Assembly: GCA_050290245.1 (NCBI GenBank)
Contig: JBNKHH010000021.1
Span: forward strand, 41,511 to 105,510
Length of the DNA: 64,000 bases
Direction: 5' to 3'
From: JBNKHH01 sp050290245
GTDB taxonomy: Bacteria > Pseudomonadota > Alphaproteobacteria > Rhodobacterales > Rhodobacteraceae
The notes below the pieces were generated by a model. It ran no database searches, had not been told where the DNA came from, and worked only from the letters and a program-made list of their open reading frames with translations. A program made the translations under genes and the position numbers. Below are positions 42,746 to 51,601 of the stretch, piece by piece; positions within the stretch are counted from its first letter, which is position 1, and every line of letters starts with the position of its first letter.

Positions 42746-43651
42746 ATGTTCACCGTCGCTGCCCTTTACAACTTTACGCCCTTCGAGGATCCGGATGACC
42801 TGCGCGGCCCCTTGGCTGATGTCGCGAACGCCCATGGCGTGCGCGGCACGCTGCTGATCGCGCCCGAAGGGATCAATGGCACCATCGCGGGCACGCGGGA
42901 AGGGATCGACGCGGTGCTGAGCCATATCAGGGGCCTGCCGGGGTGCGCCGAGTTGGAATGGAAGGAAAGCACCGCCAGCGAGATGCCGTTCAACCGGATG
43001 AAGGTGCGGCTGAAACGCGAAATCGTCACCATGGGCCAGCCCCAGGTCGACCCGACGGCCTCGGTCGGGCGGTACGTCGATCCCGAGGACTGGAACGCGC
43101 TGATCAGCCGGGATGACGTGGCGGTGATCGATACGCGCAACGACTACGAGGTGGCTATCGGCACCTTCAAGGGCGCGGACGATCCCGAGACCAAATCCTT
43201 TGGCGAGTTTCCCGACTGGTGGAAACGCAACCACAACAGGTACGCTGGCAAGAAGATCGCCATGTTCTGCACCGGCGGTATCCGCTGCGAGAAATCGACG
43301 AACTACCTGATTGGCGAGGGTGTGCCGGAGGTGTTCCATCTGAAGGGCGGTATCCTGAAATACCTGGAAGAGGTGCCCGAGGAGGAAAGCCTGTGGCAGG
43401 GCGAATGCTTTGTCTTCGACGGGCGGGTCTCGGTGGGCCACGGGTTGGTCGAGGGGAGCTATGACCTCTGCCACGCCTGCCGCCGCCCGTTGTCGGAGAC
43501 GCAGAAGGCGGACCCTGCCTATGAGCGCGGGGTGTCCTGCCCGCAGTGCGTCGACGAGATCTCGGACGCCGATCGCGCCCGGTTCCGCGAACGCCAGAAG
43601 CAGATCGACCTGGCCCATGCGCGTGGCAAAGCGCATCTGGGGGGCGGGTAG
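42746..43651 (+). CDS. trhO: tRNA uridine(34) hydroxylase TrhO (rhodanese-like)
   Basis: 301 residues. TrhO (formerly YceA) makes 5-hydroxyuridine at tRNA position 34. It has the acylphosphatase-like N-terminal domain (LLIAPEGINGTIAGTREGID), a rhodanese domain with catalytic Cys in FCTGGIRCEKSTNYL and a C-terminal cysteine-rich part (LCHACRRPLSETQ, then CPQCVDEISD). All three fit the family. Divergent from pncA. Confidence 0.92.
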   Translation: MFTVAALYNFTPFEDPDDLRGPLADVANAHGVRGTLLIAPEGINGTIAGTREGIDAVLSHIRGLPGCAELEWKESTASEMPFNRMKVRLKREIVTMGQPQVDPTASVGRYVDPEDWNALISRDDVAVIDTRNDYEVAIGTFKGADDPETKSFGEFPDWWKRNHNRYAGKKIAMFCTGGIRCEKSTNYLIGEGVPEVFHLKGGILKYLEEVPEEESLWQGECFVFDGRVSVGHGLVEGSYDLCHACRRPLSETQKADPAYERGVSCPQCVDEISDADRARFRERQKQIDLAHARGKAHLGGG

Positions 43652-43837
43652 ACCGCCACGGGCCGAGGCGCACGTGTTGCCGTCGGGATACGCGTATTTT
43701 CGGCAAGATAAAGTGGCGTGCGGATTGATTCTGCCCGAAATTCGCAGTCCGTTTGGGCCGGTGGCTGGCGGGCAGGGCAAGGTTGCCCTTTCAGTCTGCC
43801 TGGGTCATCCTTCGCACAATTGTTCGGGCAGTATTCG

Positions 43838-44449
43838 ATGGCATCGGTTGAAACCTTTCAGTGCAGCAATTGCGGGGCCGAACTGCCGCGGCGCTTTTCC
43901 CACGCGAAGATGATCACCTGCACCCATTGCGGCACGACTTCCCTGTTACGCGACGCAGTTTGGGAGCTGGCGGGCGAAGGGGGTTTCATGCAGGACGCAC
44001 CTTCGTTGGTTCAGCTGGGGCAACACGTCGAGATCGAGGGCTTGCATCTGATGCCCGTGGGCCATGCGCGGTTCAGCTATGGTCGGGGCTGGTGGGACGA
44101 ATACTGGTGTCTGGACGACGAGGGAAAGGGGCGCTGGCTGTCGGCGGACGAGGGGGATTATGCCCTGGAGGTCCCGTTGGCACGTGCGGACTGGCCCGGC
44201 AATTTCCGGTCGCGGATCGGGACGGCGGTGACGATCAGAGGCGAAGAGTTTCGCGTGACCGAGGCGGAGACGGCGACTTGTCTGGCAGTGCGCGGTGAGT
44301 TTCCGGAAGAGCTGGAGGTGGGCGAGGCGCATCTGTATTTCGACCTTGCCGGGCCGGAAGGGCAGATCGCGACCTATGAAAAATGGGACGGGGGCGAGGC
44401 CTGGACGCGGGGTGTTTGGATCGATCCCTGGGATGTGCGAGTGCCATGA
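43838..44449 (+). CDS. DUF4178 protein with N-terminal zinc ribbon
   Basis: 203 residues from the ATG at 43838; the frame is open further upstream without family match. N-terminal zinc ribbon (FQCSNCGAEL and MITCTHCGTT, two CxxC pairs), followed by a DUF4178-type beta-rich domain (WWDEYWCLDDEGKGRWLSADEGD-like region, then GEEFRVTEAETATCLAVRGE). No membrane segment. Start of a five-gene string with overlapping ends; function unknown. The family often travels with DUF350 and spermidine-synthase-like genes. Confidence 0.8.
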   Translation: MASVETFQCSNCGAELPRRFSHAKMITCTHCGTTSLLRDAVWELAGEGGFMQDAPSLVQLGQHVEIEGLHLMPVGHARFSYGRGWWDEYWCLDDEGKGRWLSADEGDYALEVPLARADWPGNFRSRIGTAVTIRGEEFRVTEAETATCLAVRGEFPEELEVGEAHLYFDLAGPEGQIATYEKWDGGEAWTRGVWIDPWDVRVP

Positions 44450-45714
44450 CGGGCGAGGTCACCCATCTGAACTGTACCCAGTGCGGCGCGGGGCTGGATG
44501 CCCTTGGCGGCGGTCGGGTACTGACCCACATCTGCCCTTATTGCGGCTCAGAGCTTGACGCGCAGGACGATTACAAAGTCATCGCGCAGTTCCGGGACAT
44601 GGAGCGTCCCGAGACTCCATTCGACATCGGGCAGGTCGGCGCGTTGTGGGGCGTGGAGTTCACCGTGATCGGAACGATGGCCTGGACCGAGTATCATGCC
44701 GGGAGGAGTTGGCACTGGGTCGATCACCAGATCTATTCGCCGACCCATGGCTATGCCTGGCTGACGGTGGAGGACGGCTGGGTCACCTTCGTGCGCAAGA
44801 CGCGTGACATCCCCCATCCGCCCTATGTCTCGTCGTCGACCATCGAGCATTCCGAGAACCGTCCAGTGGTCAGGCTCGCGGGCGAACGGTTCAAGTACTA
44901 TGCCTCGGGCCGGGCCAAGCCGACCTTTATCGAGGGCGAGTTCAATTTCCGCCCCTCGATGGATGAAACGATGGACTACGTGTCGTTCCTGGGCGGGGAC
45001 CGGATGCTGGACATCATCTCGGCTCGCAACGAACGCGAGTACGAGCTGTCGCTATTGCCCGACCAGGCCCGTTTGATGGAGAGTTTCTCGGTGCCGGCGG
45101 GGAGGCGGCCGCGACCTCGGGGCAGTCATCCGTTGCAAGTGCTGAGCCGGTCTCCGTTGCAGTTGTACCTGCGCAACCTGACGCTGATCGGTGCCACCGT
45201 CTCGGTGGTCCTGGCGGTCATGATGATGGGGCTCGGCCGAACCATCGCGCAGAGCGACGGCGTCTCGGTCAGAAAGACGATCGACCTGCCCTTTACGGTG
45301 ACCGATGGCGGCAAGCTGACACAGATCACGATCTGGTCGAATGCCTATAACAGCTGGGCCTGGTTCGAGGCAGAGCTGACGGACGCCGAGGGCGAGTCGG
45401 TGGCGGAATTCGAGAACGGCGTCGGATACTACAAGGGGAGCGACTGGTCGGAAGGGTCGCAAAAGGCGAAGACGCGATTGAAGCTGCCGGCGGGGGACTA
45501 TCGGCTGACGTTGTCGATGGCGGAATCGCAGATCGACTGGACAGGCGGGCGGCTTGCCAGTCACATGCAGGCCACCGTTTACCAAGGCGTCGCCAACACC
45601 ATGTGGCTGTGGGGCGTGGCGGCGCTTCTTGGTACCATCGGCGGGGCATTCCTTTTGGATCGGGTGAGGCACAACGCGCGGCGCTGGTCGGGCAGCGACT
45701 GGAGTGACGACTGA
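44446..45714 (+). CDS. Membrane DUF4178 protein with zinc ribbon
   Basis: 422 residues, ATG overlapping the previous stop. Zinc ribbon (HLNCTQCGAGL and HICPYCGSEL), then a DUF4178-like domain (AWTEYHAGRSWHWVDHQIYS, then PTHGYAWLTVEDGWVTFVRK), a membrane helix near residues 245-265, an extracytoplasmic beta domain, and a second helix near 384-402 (MWLWGVAALLGTIGGAFLLD). It appears to be a membrane-anchored partner of the preceding gene, which shares its first two domains. Role unknown. Confidence 0.8.
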   Translation: MTGEVTHLNCTQCGAGLDALGGGRVLTHICPYCGSELDAQDDYKVIAQFRDMERPETPFDIGQVGALWGVEFTVIGTMAWTEYHAGRSWHWVDHQIYSPTHGYAWLTVEDGWVTFVRKTRDIPHPPYVSSSTIEHSENRPVVRLAGERFKYYASGRAKPTFIEGEFNFRPSMDETMDYVSFLGGDRMLDIISARNEREYELSLLPDQARLMESFSVPAGRRPRPRGSHPLQVLSRSPLQLYLRNLTLIGATVSVVLAVMMMGLGRTIAQSDGVSVRKTIDLPFTVTDGGKLTQITIWSNAYNSWAWFEAELTDAEGESVAEFENGVGYYKGSDWSEGSQKAKTRLKLPAGDYRLTLSMAESQIDWTGGRLASHMQATVYQGVANTMWLWGVAALLGTIGGAFLLDRVRHNARRWSGSDWSDD

Positions 45715-45875
45715 TGACGACGCGTGTGGTCCTTGCGCTCTTGGTCGCGGCGATCATCGCTACCGCCTCGATGCTGGCGATCAATGGCGTCTGGGGGGAA
45801 TCGAACGAGGTCATCTCGAACCGAACCGGATCCCCGAGGGGCGGATACGGGATCGGCTCGGGTGGTGTGAAATAA
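45714..45875 (+). CDS. 53-residue membrane peptide
   Basis: 53 residues, ATG sharing one base with the previous stop. One membrane segment (VVLALLVAAIIATASMLAI) and a short tail rich in Gly, Ser and Arg that ends in GIGSGGVK. Too short to assign by family. Its tight spacing to the next gene (10 bases, with AAGGAGA in between) suggests it is a real operon member. Confidence 0.65.
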   Translation: MTTRVVLALLVAAIIATASMLAINGVWGESNEVISNRTGSPRGGYGIGSGGVK

Positions 45876-45885
45876 GGAGAATGTG

Positions 45886-46104
45886 ATGCTGGATGCGATT
45901 CATGTGTCGGAGGTCGTAGCGACAGTTTTCTACGTCGTTCTCGGCATGGTCCTTTTGGGGCTGAGCTGGAAGGTAATCGAGTGGCTGACGCCGTTTTCGT
46001 TGCGGAAGGAAATCGAGGAGGATCAGAATATGGCGATCGCGGTCCTGATCGGGTCCCTGTTCGTGTCGATCTCGATCCTGATCGGGGCGGTGATCCTGTC
46101 CTGA
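45886..46104 (+). CDS. DUF350 family membrane protein
   Basis: 72 residues, ATG at 45886 with AAGGAGA five bases upstream; an alternative GTG is one codon earlier. Two membrane helices (VVATVFYVVLGMVLLGLSWK and MAIAVLIGSLFVSISILIGA) separated by a charged loop (SLRKEIEEDQN). This is the single-unit DUF350 layout; E. coli YjfL, of that family, sits beside a PspA-like gene. Function unknown, possibly membrane integrity. Confidence 0.85.
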   Translation: MLDAIHVSEVVATVFYVVLGMVLLGLSWKVIEWLTPFSLRKEIEEDQNMAIAVLIGSLFVSISILIGAVILS

Positions 46105-47645
46105 TGTCCCGGTCGGGGTCGAAGGACGGCCAGGCGCTGTGGCTTCTGGCGGCGACCTTCGTGGTCGCGGTGGCGGGGCTTGTCTATGAGTTGATCGCCG
46201 GGGCGGTGTCGTCTTACCTGCTTGGCGACAGTGTGACGCAATTCTCGCTGGTGATCGGGGTGTTCATGACCGCCATGGGGCTCGGGGCCTGGGCGTCGCG
46301 GTTCGTCACCCGGACCGAGGCGGGGTTCACGCTGAGCCAGGTCATGCTGGGCGTCGTCGGTGGGTTCTCGGCGCCGGTTCTGTTTCTGGCATATGGTTGG
46401 CTGGACGGGATGCAGGCGATCCTGTTTTCCATTGTCATTGCCATTGGGGCTTTGTCGGGGCTGGAAATCCCGCTGATCACCCGAATTCTGCAGGAGCGGA
46501 ATGCCATGGAGCACACGCTGTCGAGCGTGTTGACGGCGGATTACGCCGGCGCGTTGGTGGCGGCGGTTCTGTTCCCGCTGGTGGTGGTGCCGCAGCTAGG
46601 GCTGATGGCGGCGAGCCTGACGTTCGGCCTGTTGAACCTGCTGGTTGCGGGGATCTCGGTCTGGGTGTTTCGCGACAAGATCGGCTGGGCCTTGCGCGGG
46701 GCCTGGATCGTGGGGCTGGCGGCCTGTGTGGCTGGATTGGTCTGGACCGACCGGCTGGTGTCGCTGGCCGATGCGGCGTTCTTCGAGGATACCGTGGTCC
46801 TGTCCGAGGACACGCCCTACCAGCGCATCGTAGTGACCCGATGGAAAGATCGGCACCGGCTGTTTCTGAACGGATCGATCCAGTTTGATACGCTGGACGA
46901 GCATCGTTACCACGAGGCGCTTATCCATCCGGCGATGGCTCGGGCAGGGCGTCGGGCCGAGGTTCTGGTACTCGGTGGCGGCGACGGGATGGCGACACGG
47001 GAGATCCTGAAGTGGGGGGATGTCCAGCGGGTGACGCTGGTCGATCTCGACCCTAGGGTGACGGAATTGTTCCAGGAAAATGAGGAGTTGGCGGCGTTAA
47101 ACGGGGGCGCATTGAGCGACCCGCGCGTCAGCATAGTGAACCAGGACGCCTGGACCTTTGTGCGCGAGGACCGGAAGACCTATGACCTGATCGTTCTGGA
47201 CCTGCCGGACCCGCGGGATTTTGCCTTGTCGAAGCTCTATAGTCGCGAGTTCTATGGCCCATTGGTGCAGCGGTTGAACGCGGACGGGGCGCTTGTGACG
47301 CAGGCGGGTTCTCCTTTGTTTTCGCGTGAAGCCTTCTGGTCGGTGGTGCGGACGCTGGAGGAGACGGGGTCGCCGTTGGTGCCGGGCGAGGGGCTGACGG
47401 TCGTGCCTTATCACACCTATGTGCCGAGTTTCGGCGACTGGGGCTTTGCGCTGGCCACGCCCGTGCCCTTGTCGGAGCGGCGGGCGGGATTGCCGGCGGG
47501 GTTGAGGTATTACAACGACGCGCTGTGGCCAGCGATGACGACCTTTGCCGCGGACGCCGGGCGGGTGGAAGCAGAGGTGAACTCGATCATGACCCACCCT
47601 TTGGTGCGGTACTACGAGGCCGGGTGGGCGCGCTGGATGAACTGA
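46104..47645 (+). CDS. Membrane-anchored spermidine-synthase-like protein
   Basis: 513 residues, ATG sharing one base with the DUF350 stop. The N-terminal 230 residues hold seven or eight membrane helices. The C-terminal 280 are a polyamine aminopropyltransferase-like Rossmann domain: SAM-type loop VLVLGGGDGMATRE (Gly291-Gly295), then LIVLDLPDPRDFALSKLYSR with two Asp (366 and 369) where spermidine synthases have DxxDP. Enzyme activity is therefore plausible, at the inner membrane. Fifth and last gene of the string; its end is followed by repeat copy A. Confidence 0.9.
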   Translation: MSRSGSKDGQALWLLAATFVVAVAGLVYELIAGAVSSYLLGDSVTQFSLVIGVFMTAMGLGAWASRFVTRTEAGFTLSQVMLGVVGGFSAPVLFLAYGWLDGMQAILFSIVIAIGALSGLEIPLITRILQERNAMEHTLSSVLTADYAGALVAAVLFPLVVVPQLGLMAASLTFGLLNLLVAGISVWVFRDKIGWALRGAWIVGLAACVAGLVWTDRLVSLADAAFFEDTVVLSEDTPYQRIVVTRWKDRHRLFLNGSIQFDTLDEHRYHEALIHPAMARAGRRAEVLVLGGGDGMATREILKWGDVQRVTLVDLDPRVTELFQENEELAALNGGALSDPRVSIVNQDAWTFVREDRKTYDLIVLDLPDPRDFALSKLYSREFYGPLVQRLNADGALVTQAGSPLFSREAFWSVVRTLEETGSPLVPGEGLTVVPYHTYVPSFGDWGFALATPVPLSERRAGLPAGLRYYNDALWPAMTTFAADAGRVEAEVNSIMTHPLVRYYEAGWARWMN

Positions 47646-47653
47646 GGTCGAAC

Positions 47654-47703
47654 GAGGGGCGCTGCCCCTCGCGCTCCCCGGGATATTTATGGACCGATGA
47701 AGA
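47654..47703. repeat. Rhodobacteral intergenic repeat, copy A
   Basis: GAGGGGC-GCT-GCCCCTC hairpin (47654-47670), then CTCCCCGGGATATTTATGG and ACCGATGAA, ending where the convergent sugar kinase gene stops. It fills the gap between convergent genes and may end transcription from both sides. Same pattern as 51602-51666. Confidence 0.7.
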
Positions 47704-48621
47704 TCAGGCGCGGCGCGGGATGGGTTCGACGGCGCCGTAGCCGCTGACGGTGCCGGCAGCGACGACGACCGCTTCGCGGGCGGCTTTTTCGGGATCGCCG
47801 GTTTCAAGGAACCTGGCCATGAAGGCGCCGGCGAAGCTGTCGCCCGCGCCGGCGGAGTCGACTGGGGTTGCAGGGGCGGCGGGGATGTCGGTGCGTATTT
47901 CGGGCGTGGCGAGGCGGACGCCTTTCGCGCCCTGTTTCACGGCGACAACCCCTGCTCCCATGTCGAGGAAGTGATCTGCGATGGCGTCCGGGCCTGAGAT
48001 ACCGAAGAGCATCTTGGCCTCGTCGTCGCTGGGAAAGACGATGTCGGCCCGTTCGGCCATCCGGGTGATGGTGGGGAGGGCGATGTCCTTCGGCCAGAGG
48101 GCGGGGCGGTAGTTCAGGTCGAGGGCGATCTGTACGCCGTTTGCCTTCGCGATGTCGGCGGCGCGGAAGGTGGCGGCGCGCATGGTCTCGCTGACACCCA
48201 TGGAAATGCCGGAGGTATGGAAGATCTTCGCCCTGGCGATAGCGTCCTCGGGCAGGTCATCGGGACCATACAGGCTGGCCGCCGAGCCGCGGCGGGCGTA
48301 GGTGAACTGGCGCGCAGCCGGGTCGGGGTCGATGAAGCAAACGCCGGTTGGGTCGCCGTCTCGGCGGACCACATGGCTCGCGTCGACGCCTTCGCGGCCC
48401 CAGAGGTCCATCATGGCCTGGCCGAACATGTCGGTGCCGACCGCGCTCAGGTAGCCGGTGCGTCCGCCCTGGCGCGCGGCGGCGATCATCGCGGTGGAGG
48501 TGTCGCCGCCAAAGCCCTGGACATAGGCGGGCCGCCCCTCGATGGGGTCGGGCAGTCTGACCATCTCGATCAGGGGTTCGCCGAGGCTGAGGATCTCGGG
48601 CGGTTCAGCGGAAGGTGACAA
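47704..48621 (-). CDS. PfkB-family sugar kinase (KDG kinase-like)
   Basis: 305 residues using the TTG at 48621; no ATG fits the family start EILSLGEPLIEM, and the frame runs open far upstream over the DMT gene. Ribokinase-fold kinase: the N-terminal glycine pair region is GFGGDTSTAMIAAARQGG and the C-terminal signature VDSAGAGDSFAGAFMARFLE has the catalytic Asp. Overall pattern resembles 2-dehydro-3-deoxygluconokinase, but sugar specificity is not certain. It overlaps the DMT-type gene by 17 bases and is co-transcribed. Confidence 0.8.
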   Translation of the reverse strand: MSPSAEPPEILSLGEPLIEMVRLPDPIEGRPAYVQGFGGDTSTAMIAAARQGGRTGYLSAVGTDMFGQAMMDLWGREGVDASHVVRRDGDPTGVCFIDPDPAARQFTYARRGSAASLYGPDDLPEDAIARAKIFHTSGISMGVSETMRAATFRAADIAKANGVQIALDLNYRPALWPKDIALPTITRMAERADIVFPSDDEAKMLFGISGPDAIADHFLDMGAGVVAVKQGAKGVRLATPEIRTDIPAAPATPVDSAGAGDSFAGAFMARFLETGDPEKAAREAVVVAAGTVSGYGAVEPIPRRA

Positions 48622-49048
48622 GCCAAACCCCGGTGATGACAAGTGCTGCGCCCGCGATCTTGCCAATGGACAGCTCGGTGGCGGGCACACCGAAGAGGCC
48701 GAGGTTGCCGAAAACCAGCCCGGCAAGGACCTGGCCTGAGACCAACAGGACAAAGAAAGTGCCGAGGCCGATCTTCGGAATGAGGAAGCTGGAGCCGATG
48801 ATCATGCCAGCGCTCATGATTCCGGCCGTCAGGAGGGTCGGTGGCAGGGCGAGGGTCTTCTGGAAATCCGCAAGGCGGCCGCCAGTTGAAAGCGCGATCA
48901 CGATGGAACTGGCGAAGGCGATGCCGAAGAAAGGCACGTTGGCCATGGGCGCCGAGCCGAGAATGCGCGCGGTCTGCGTAATCATCGGCAGGTAGATCGA
49001 AATGATTGCGCCGAGGCAGAGCGCCAGGGCGAAGTGTGCGAATACCAT
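48605..49048 (-). CDS. Small DMT-type transporter (DUF606)
   Basis: 147 residues from the ATG at 49048; an ATG five codons earlier lies within the hairpin 49057-49080. Five membrane helices. It matches the half-size DMT proteins of the DUF606 group (LCLGAIISIYLPMITQTARI at the start and GIMSAGMIIGSSFLIPKIGL in the middle). Such proteins may work as dimers; the substrate is unknown. Downstream of gyrB on the same strand, with a hairpin in between. Confidence 0.8.
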   Translation of the reverse strand: MVFAHFALALCLGAIISIYLPMITQTARILGSAPMANVPFFGIAFASSIVIALSTGGRLADFQKTLALPPTLLTAGIMSAGMIIGSSFLIPKIGLGTFFVLLVSGQVLAGLVFGNLGLFGVPATELSIGKIAGAALVITGVWLVTFR

Positions 49049-49056
49049 GAAATAAT

Positions 49057-49080
49057 CCCCCAAGAGGTTTCCCTTGGGGG
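49057..49080 (-). terminator. Hairpin between gyrB and the DMT-type gene
   Basis: Minus strand: CCCCCAAG, loop GGAAACCT, CTTGGGGG, then ATTATTTC. A perfect eight-base-pair stem 19 bases after the gyrB stop, with a modest T-rich tail, consistent with a gyrB terminator. The same 3' arm (GGGGG) and following A form the probable Shine-Dalgarno site for the DMT-type gene at 49048, so folding would also hide that site. Confidence 0.7.
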
Positions 49081-49098
49081 AGTTAAGGACGGCGTGGA

Positions 49099-51516
49099 TC
49101 AGAAGTCCAGATTTTCCACCGAGAGCGCGTTCTGCTGAATGAATTCGCGCCGGGGTTCGACGACGTCGCCCATGAGCTTGGTAAAGAGGTCGTCGGCCTC
49201 GGTCATGTCATCGACCTTGACCTGAAGCAAAGTACGAGCCTCGGGGTCCAGCGTGGTTTCCCAGAGCTGGTCGGGGTTCATCTCGCCCAGGCCCTTGTAG
49301 CGTTGCAGGCTCAGGCCCTTTTCGCCTTCTTCCAGGATGGTGGACAATAGATCGAGCGGTCCGTGAACCGGGATCTCGCGGTCACGCCGCACCAAGCGCG
49401 CCGACTGGTCGTAGACCTCTTTCAGGGCCGAAGTGTAGCTCCCCAGTCTGCGGGCCTCGCCCGAGCGCAGGACCTGGCCATCCAGGGTGCGGACCTCTTC
49501 GACGCCGCGCAGGGAGCGGGCCAGACGGATACCGTGATCCTGGGTGATCCGGCCCTGCCAGCCACGTTCGTACTCTTTCGCCACCATGTCGAGGCGGCCA
49601 GCCACGGCGTGTGCCGTGCCTTGGAGGTCGGCATCGACCTGGCCTTCGCGGAAGGCGCCGGCAATGGCGGCCTGTTCCAGAATCGGCATGGGGTAGTGGG
49701 TCGGGAAGGCCTGGAGGACACGCCGGACCTGGCGGGCCTCGTCGACGATGCGCATAAGGTCCTGTCCGACGATTTCCTCGCCCGAGCCGAGGCGCAGAAT
49801 CGCCCCGTCGACGCCCATCTGGATCAGGTAGTCGTCCAGCGCCGCCTGGTCCTTGAGATAGACCTCGGACTTGCCGCGGGCCACTTTGTAAAGCGGGGGC
49901 TGGGCGATGTAGAGATAACCGCCCTCGATGATCTCGGGCATTTGGCGGAAAAAGAAGGTCAGCAAGAGCGTACGGATGTGGGCGCCGTCGACGTCCGCAT
50001 CGGTCATGATAATGATCTTGTGATAGCGCAGCTTCGCGATGTCAAACTCATCCCGGCCGATGCCAGTACCGAGCGCGGTGATCAGCGTGCCGATTTCCTG
50101 GGACGACAGCATCCGGTCGAAACGGGCGCGTTCGACGTTCAAGATTTTGCCGCGCAGGGGCAGGACGGCCTGGTTGGCGCGGGCGCGACCCTGTTTGGCG
50201 GAGCCGCCGGCAGAGTCACCCTCGACGAGAAAGAGTTCGCGCTTGCCGGGGTCTTTTTCCTGGCAGTCGGCCAGCTTGCCGGGCAGCGAGGCGACGTCGA
50301 GCGCGGATTTCTTGCGCGTCATCTCGCGGGCCTTGCGTGCGGCCTCGCGGGCGACGGCGGCCTCGACGATCTTGGTGACGATCATCCGGGCTTCATTGGG
50401 GTTTTCCTCGAACCATTCGGTCAGCTTTTCGTTCATCAGGCCTTCGACGGCCGGGCGCACTTCGGAGGAAACGAGCTTGTCCTTGGTCTGGGACGAGAAC
50501 TTGGGATCGGGGACCTTGACCGAGAGAACGCAGGTCAGGCCTTCGCGGGCGTCGTCACCCGAAAGGTTGACCTTTTCCTTCTTGGCGATGCCGCTGGAGC
50601 CAGCATAGAGGTTGATGGTGCGGGTCAGCGCACCGCGGAAACCTGCAAGATGGGTGCCACCGTCACGCTGCGGAATGTTGTTTGTGAAGGGCAGGACTGT
50701 TTCGTGGTAGCTGTCGTTCCACCACATGGCGACCTCGACAGTGATGCCTTCGCGTTCGCCTGTGACGAAGATCGGCTCGCTCACCAGAGGGGTCTTGGAG
50801 CGGTCGAGGTAGCGCACGAACTCGCGCACGCCGCCTTCGTAGCAGAATGCGCTCTCCAGCGGTTCGGCGGGGCGCTCGTCGCGCAAATGGATGCGCACCC
50901 CGGAGTTCAGGAAGGCGAGTTCGCGCAGGCGGTTTTCCAGGGTCTTGAAGCTGTATTCGAGGTTCGAGAAGGTATTGGTCGAGGCGAGAAAGCGCACCTC
51001 GGTGCCCTTGCGGCCGTTGGCGTCGCCGACCACGCGCAGGTGCTCGACCGTCTCGCCGCCCTCGAAGCGGGCGTAGTGCTCCTTGCCATTGCGCCAGATG
51101 CGCAGCTCGAGCCAGTCGGACAGTGCGTTTACGACGGAAACGCCCACGCCGTGGAGGCCGCCGGAGACCTTGTAGGAGTTCTGGTCGAACTTCCCGCCGG
51201 CGTGGAGCTGAGTCATGATGACCTCGGCTGCCGAAACCCCTTCCTCGGCGTGCATATCGACGGGAATCCCGCGTCCATTGTCGCTGACCGAGACGCTGGA
51301 ATCCGCATGAACTGTGACCGTCACGACATCCGCATGGCCCGCCAGAGCTTCGTCGATGCCGTTGTCGACGACCTCGTACACCATGTGGTGCAGACCCGAG
51401 CCGTCGTCCGTGTCGCCGATATACATACCGGGACGCTTGCGAACTGCCTCTAAGCCTTTGAGAACTTTTATGGAATCGGCGCCGTATTCCTGGGGCGCCG
51501 TATCGGCCTCTGCCAT
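49099..51516 (-). CDS. gyrB: DNA gyrase subunit B
   Basis: 805 residues from the ATG at 51516 (MAEADTAPQEYGADSIKVLK; AAGGA eight bases upstream). ATPase and TOPRIM subunit that introduces negative supercoils. ATPase features: RKRPGMYIGDTDDGSGLHHM, YKVSGGLHGVGVSVVNALSD. TOPRIM: ELFLVEGDSAGGSAKQGRAR and IIIMTDADVDGAHIRTLLLT. The ending RREFIQQNALSVENLDF is the gyrase B type. It is about 25 kb from recF, on the opposite strand, rather than next to it. Confidence 0.98.
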   Translation of the reverse strand: MAEADTAPQEYGADSIKVLKGLEAVRKRPGMYIGDTDDGSGLHHMVYEVVDNGIDEALAGHADVVTVTVHADSSVSVSDNGRGIPVDMHAEEGVSAAEVIMTQLHAGGKFDQNSYKVSGGLHGVGVSVVNALSDWLELRIWRNGKEHYARFEGGETVEHLRVVGDANGRKGTEVRFLASTNTFSNLEYSFKTLENRLRELAFLNSGVRIHLRDERPAEPLESAFCYEGGVREFVRYLDRSKTPLVSEPIFVTGEREGITVEVAMWWNDSYHETVLPFTNNIPQRDGGTHLAGFRGALTRTINLYAGSSGIAKKEKVNLSGDDAREGLTCVLSVKVPDPKFSSQTKDKLVSSEVRPAVEGLMNEKLTEWFEENPNEARMIVTKIVEAAVAREAARKAREMTRKKSALDVASLPGKLADCQEKDPGKRELFLVEGDSAGGSAKQGRARANQAVLPLRGKILNVERARFDRMLSSQEIGTLITALGTGIGRDEFDIAKLRYHKIIIMTDADVDGAHIRTLLLTFFFRQMPEIIEGGYLYIAQPPLYKVARGKSEVYLKDQAALDDYLIQMGVDGAILRLGSGEEIVGQDLMRIVDEARQVRRVLQAFPTHYPMPILEQAAIAGAFREGQVDADLQGTAHAVAGRLDMVAKEYERGWQGRITQDHGIRLARSLRGVEEVRTLDGQVLRSGEARRLGSYTSALKEVYDQSARLVRRDREIPVHGPLDLLSTILEEGEKGLSLQRYKGLGEMNPDQLWETTLDPEARTLLQVKVDDMTEADDLFTKLMGDVVEPRREFIQQNALSVENLDF

Positions 51517-51601
51517 GCGGTTTTTCCTTGTTCTTGTCGCGGAAAATATAGTCATTTTTCCGATGGTTGTCACGCCCGCACCACAAGATTTAGGGGGTCC
51601 C

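Noticed and set aside
49363..51453. 696-residue open frame on the plus strand opposite gyrB
   Set aside because: It is a long antisense shadow produced by high-GC codon bias of gyrB; no family match and no ribosome site.
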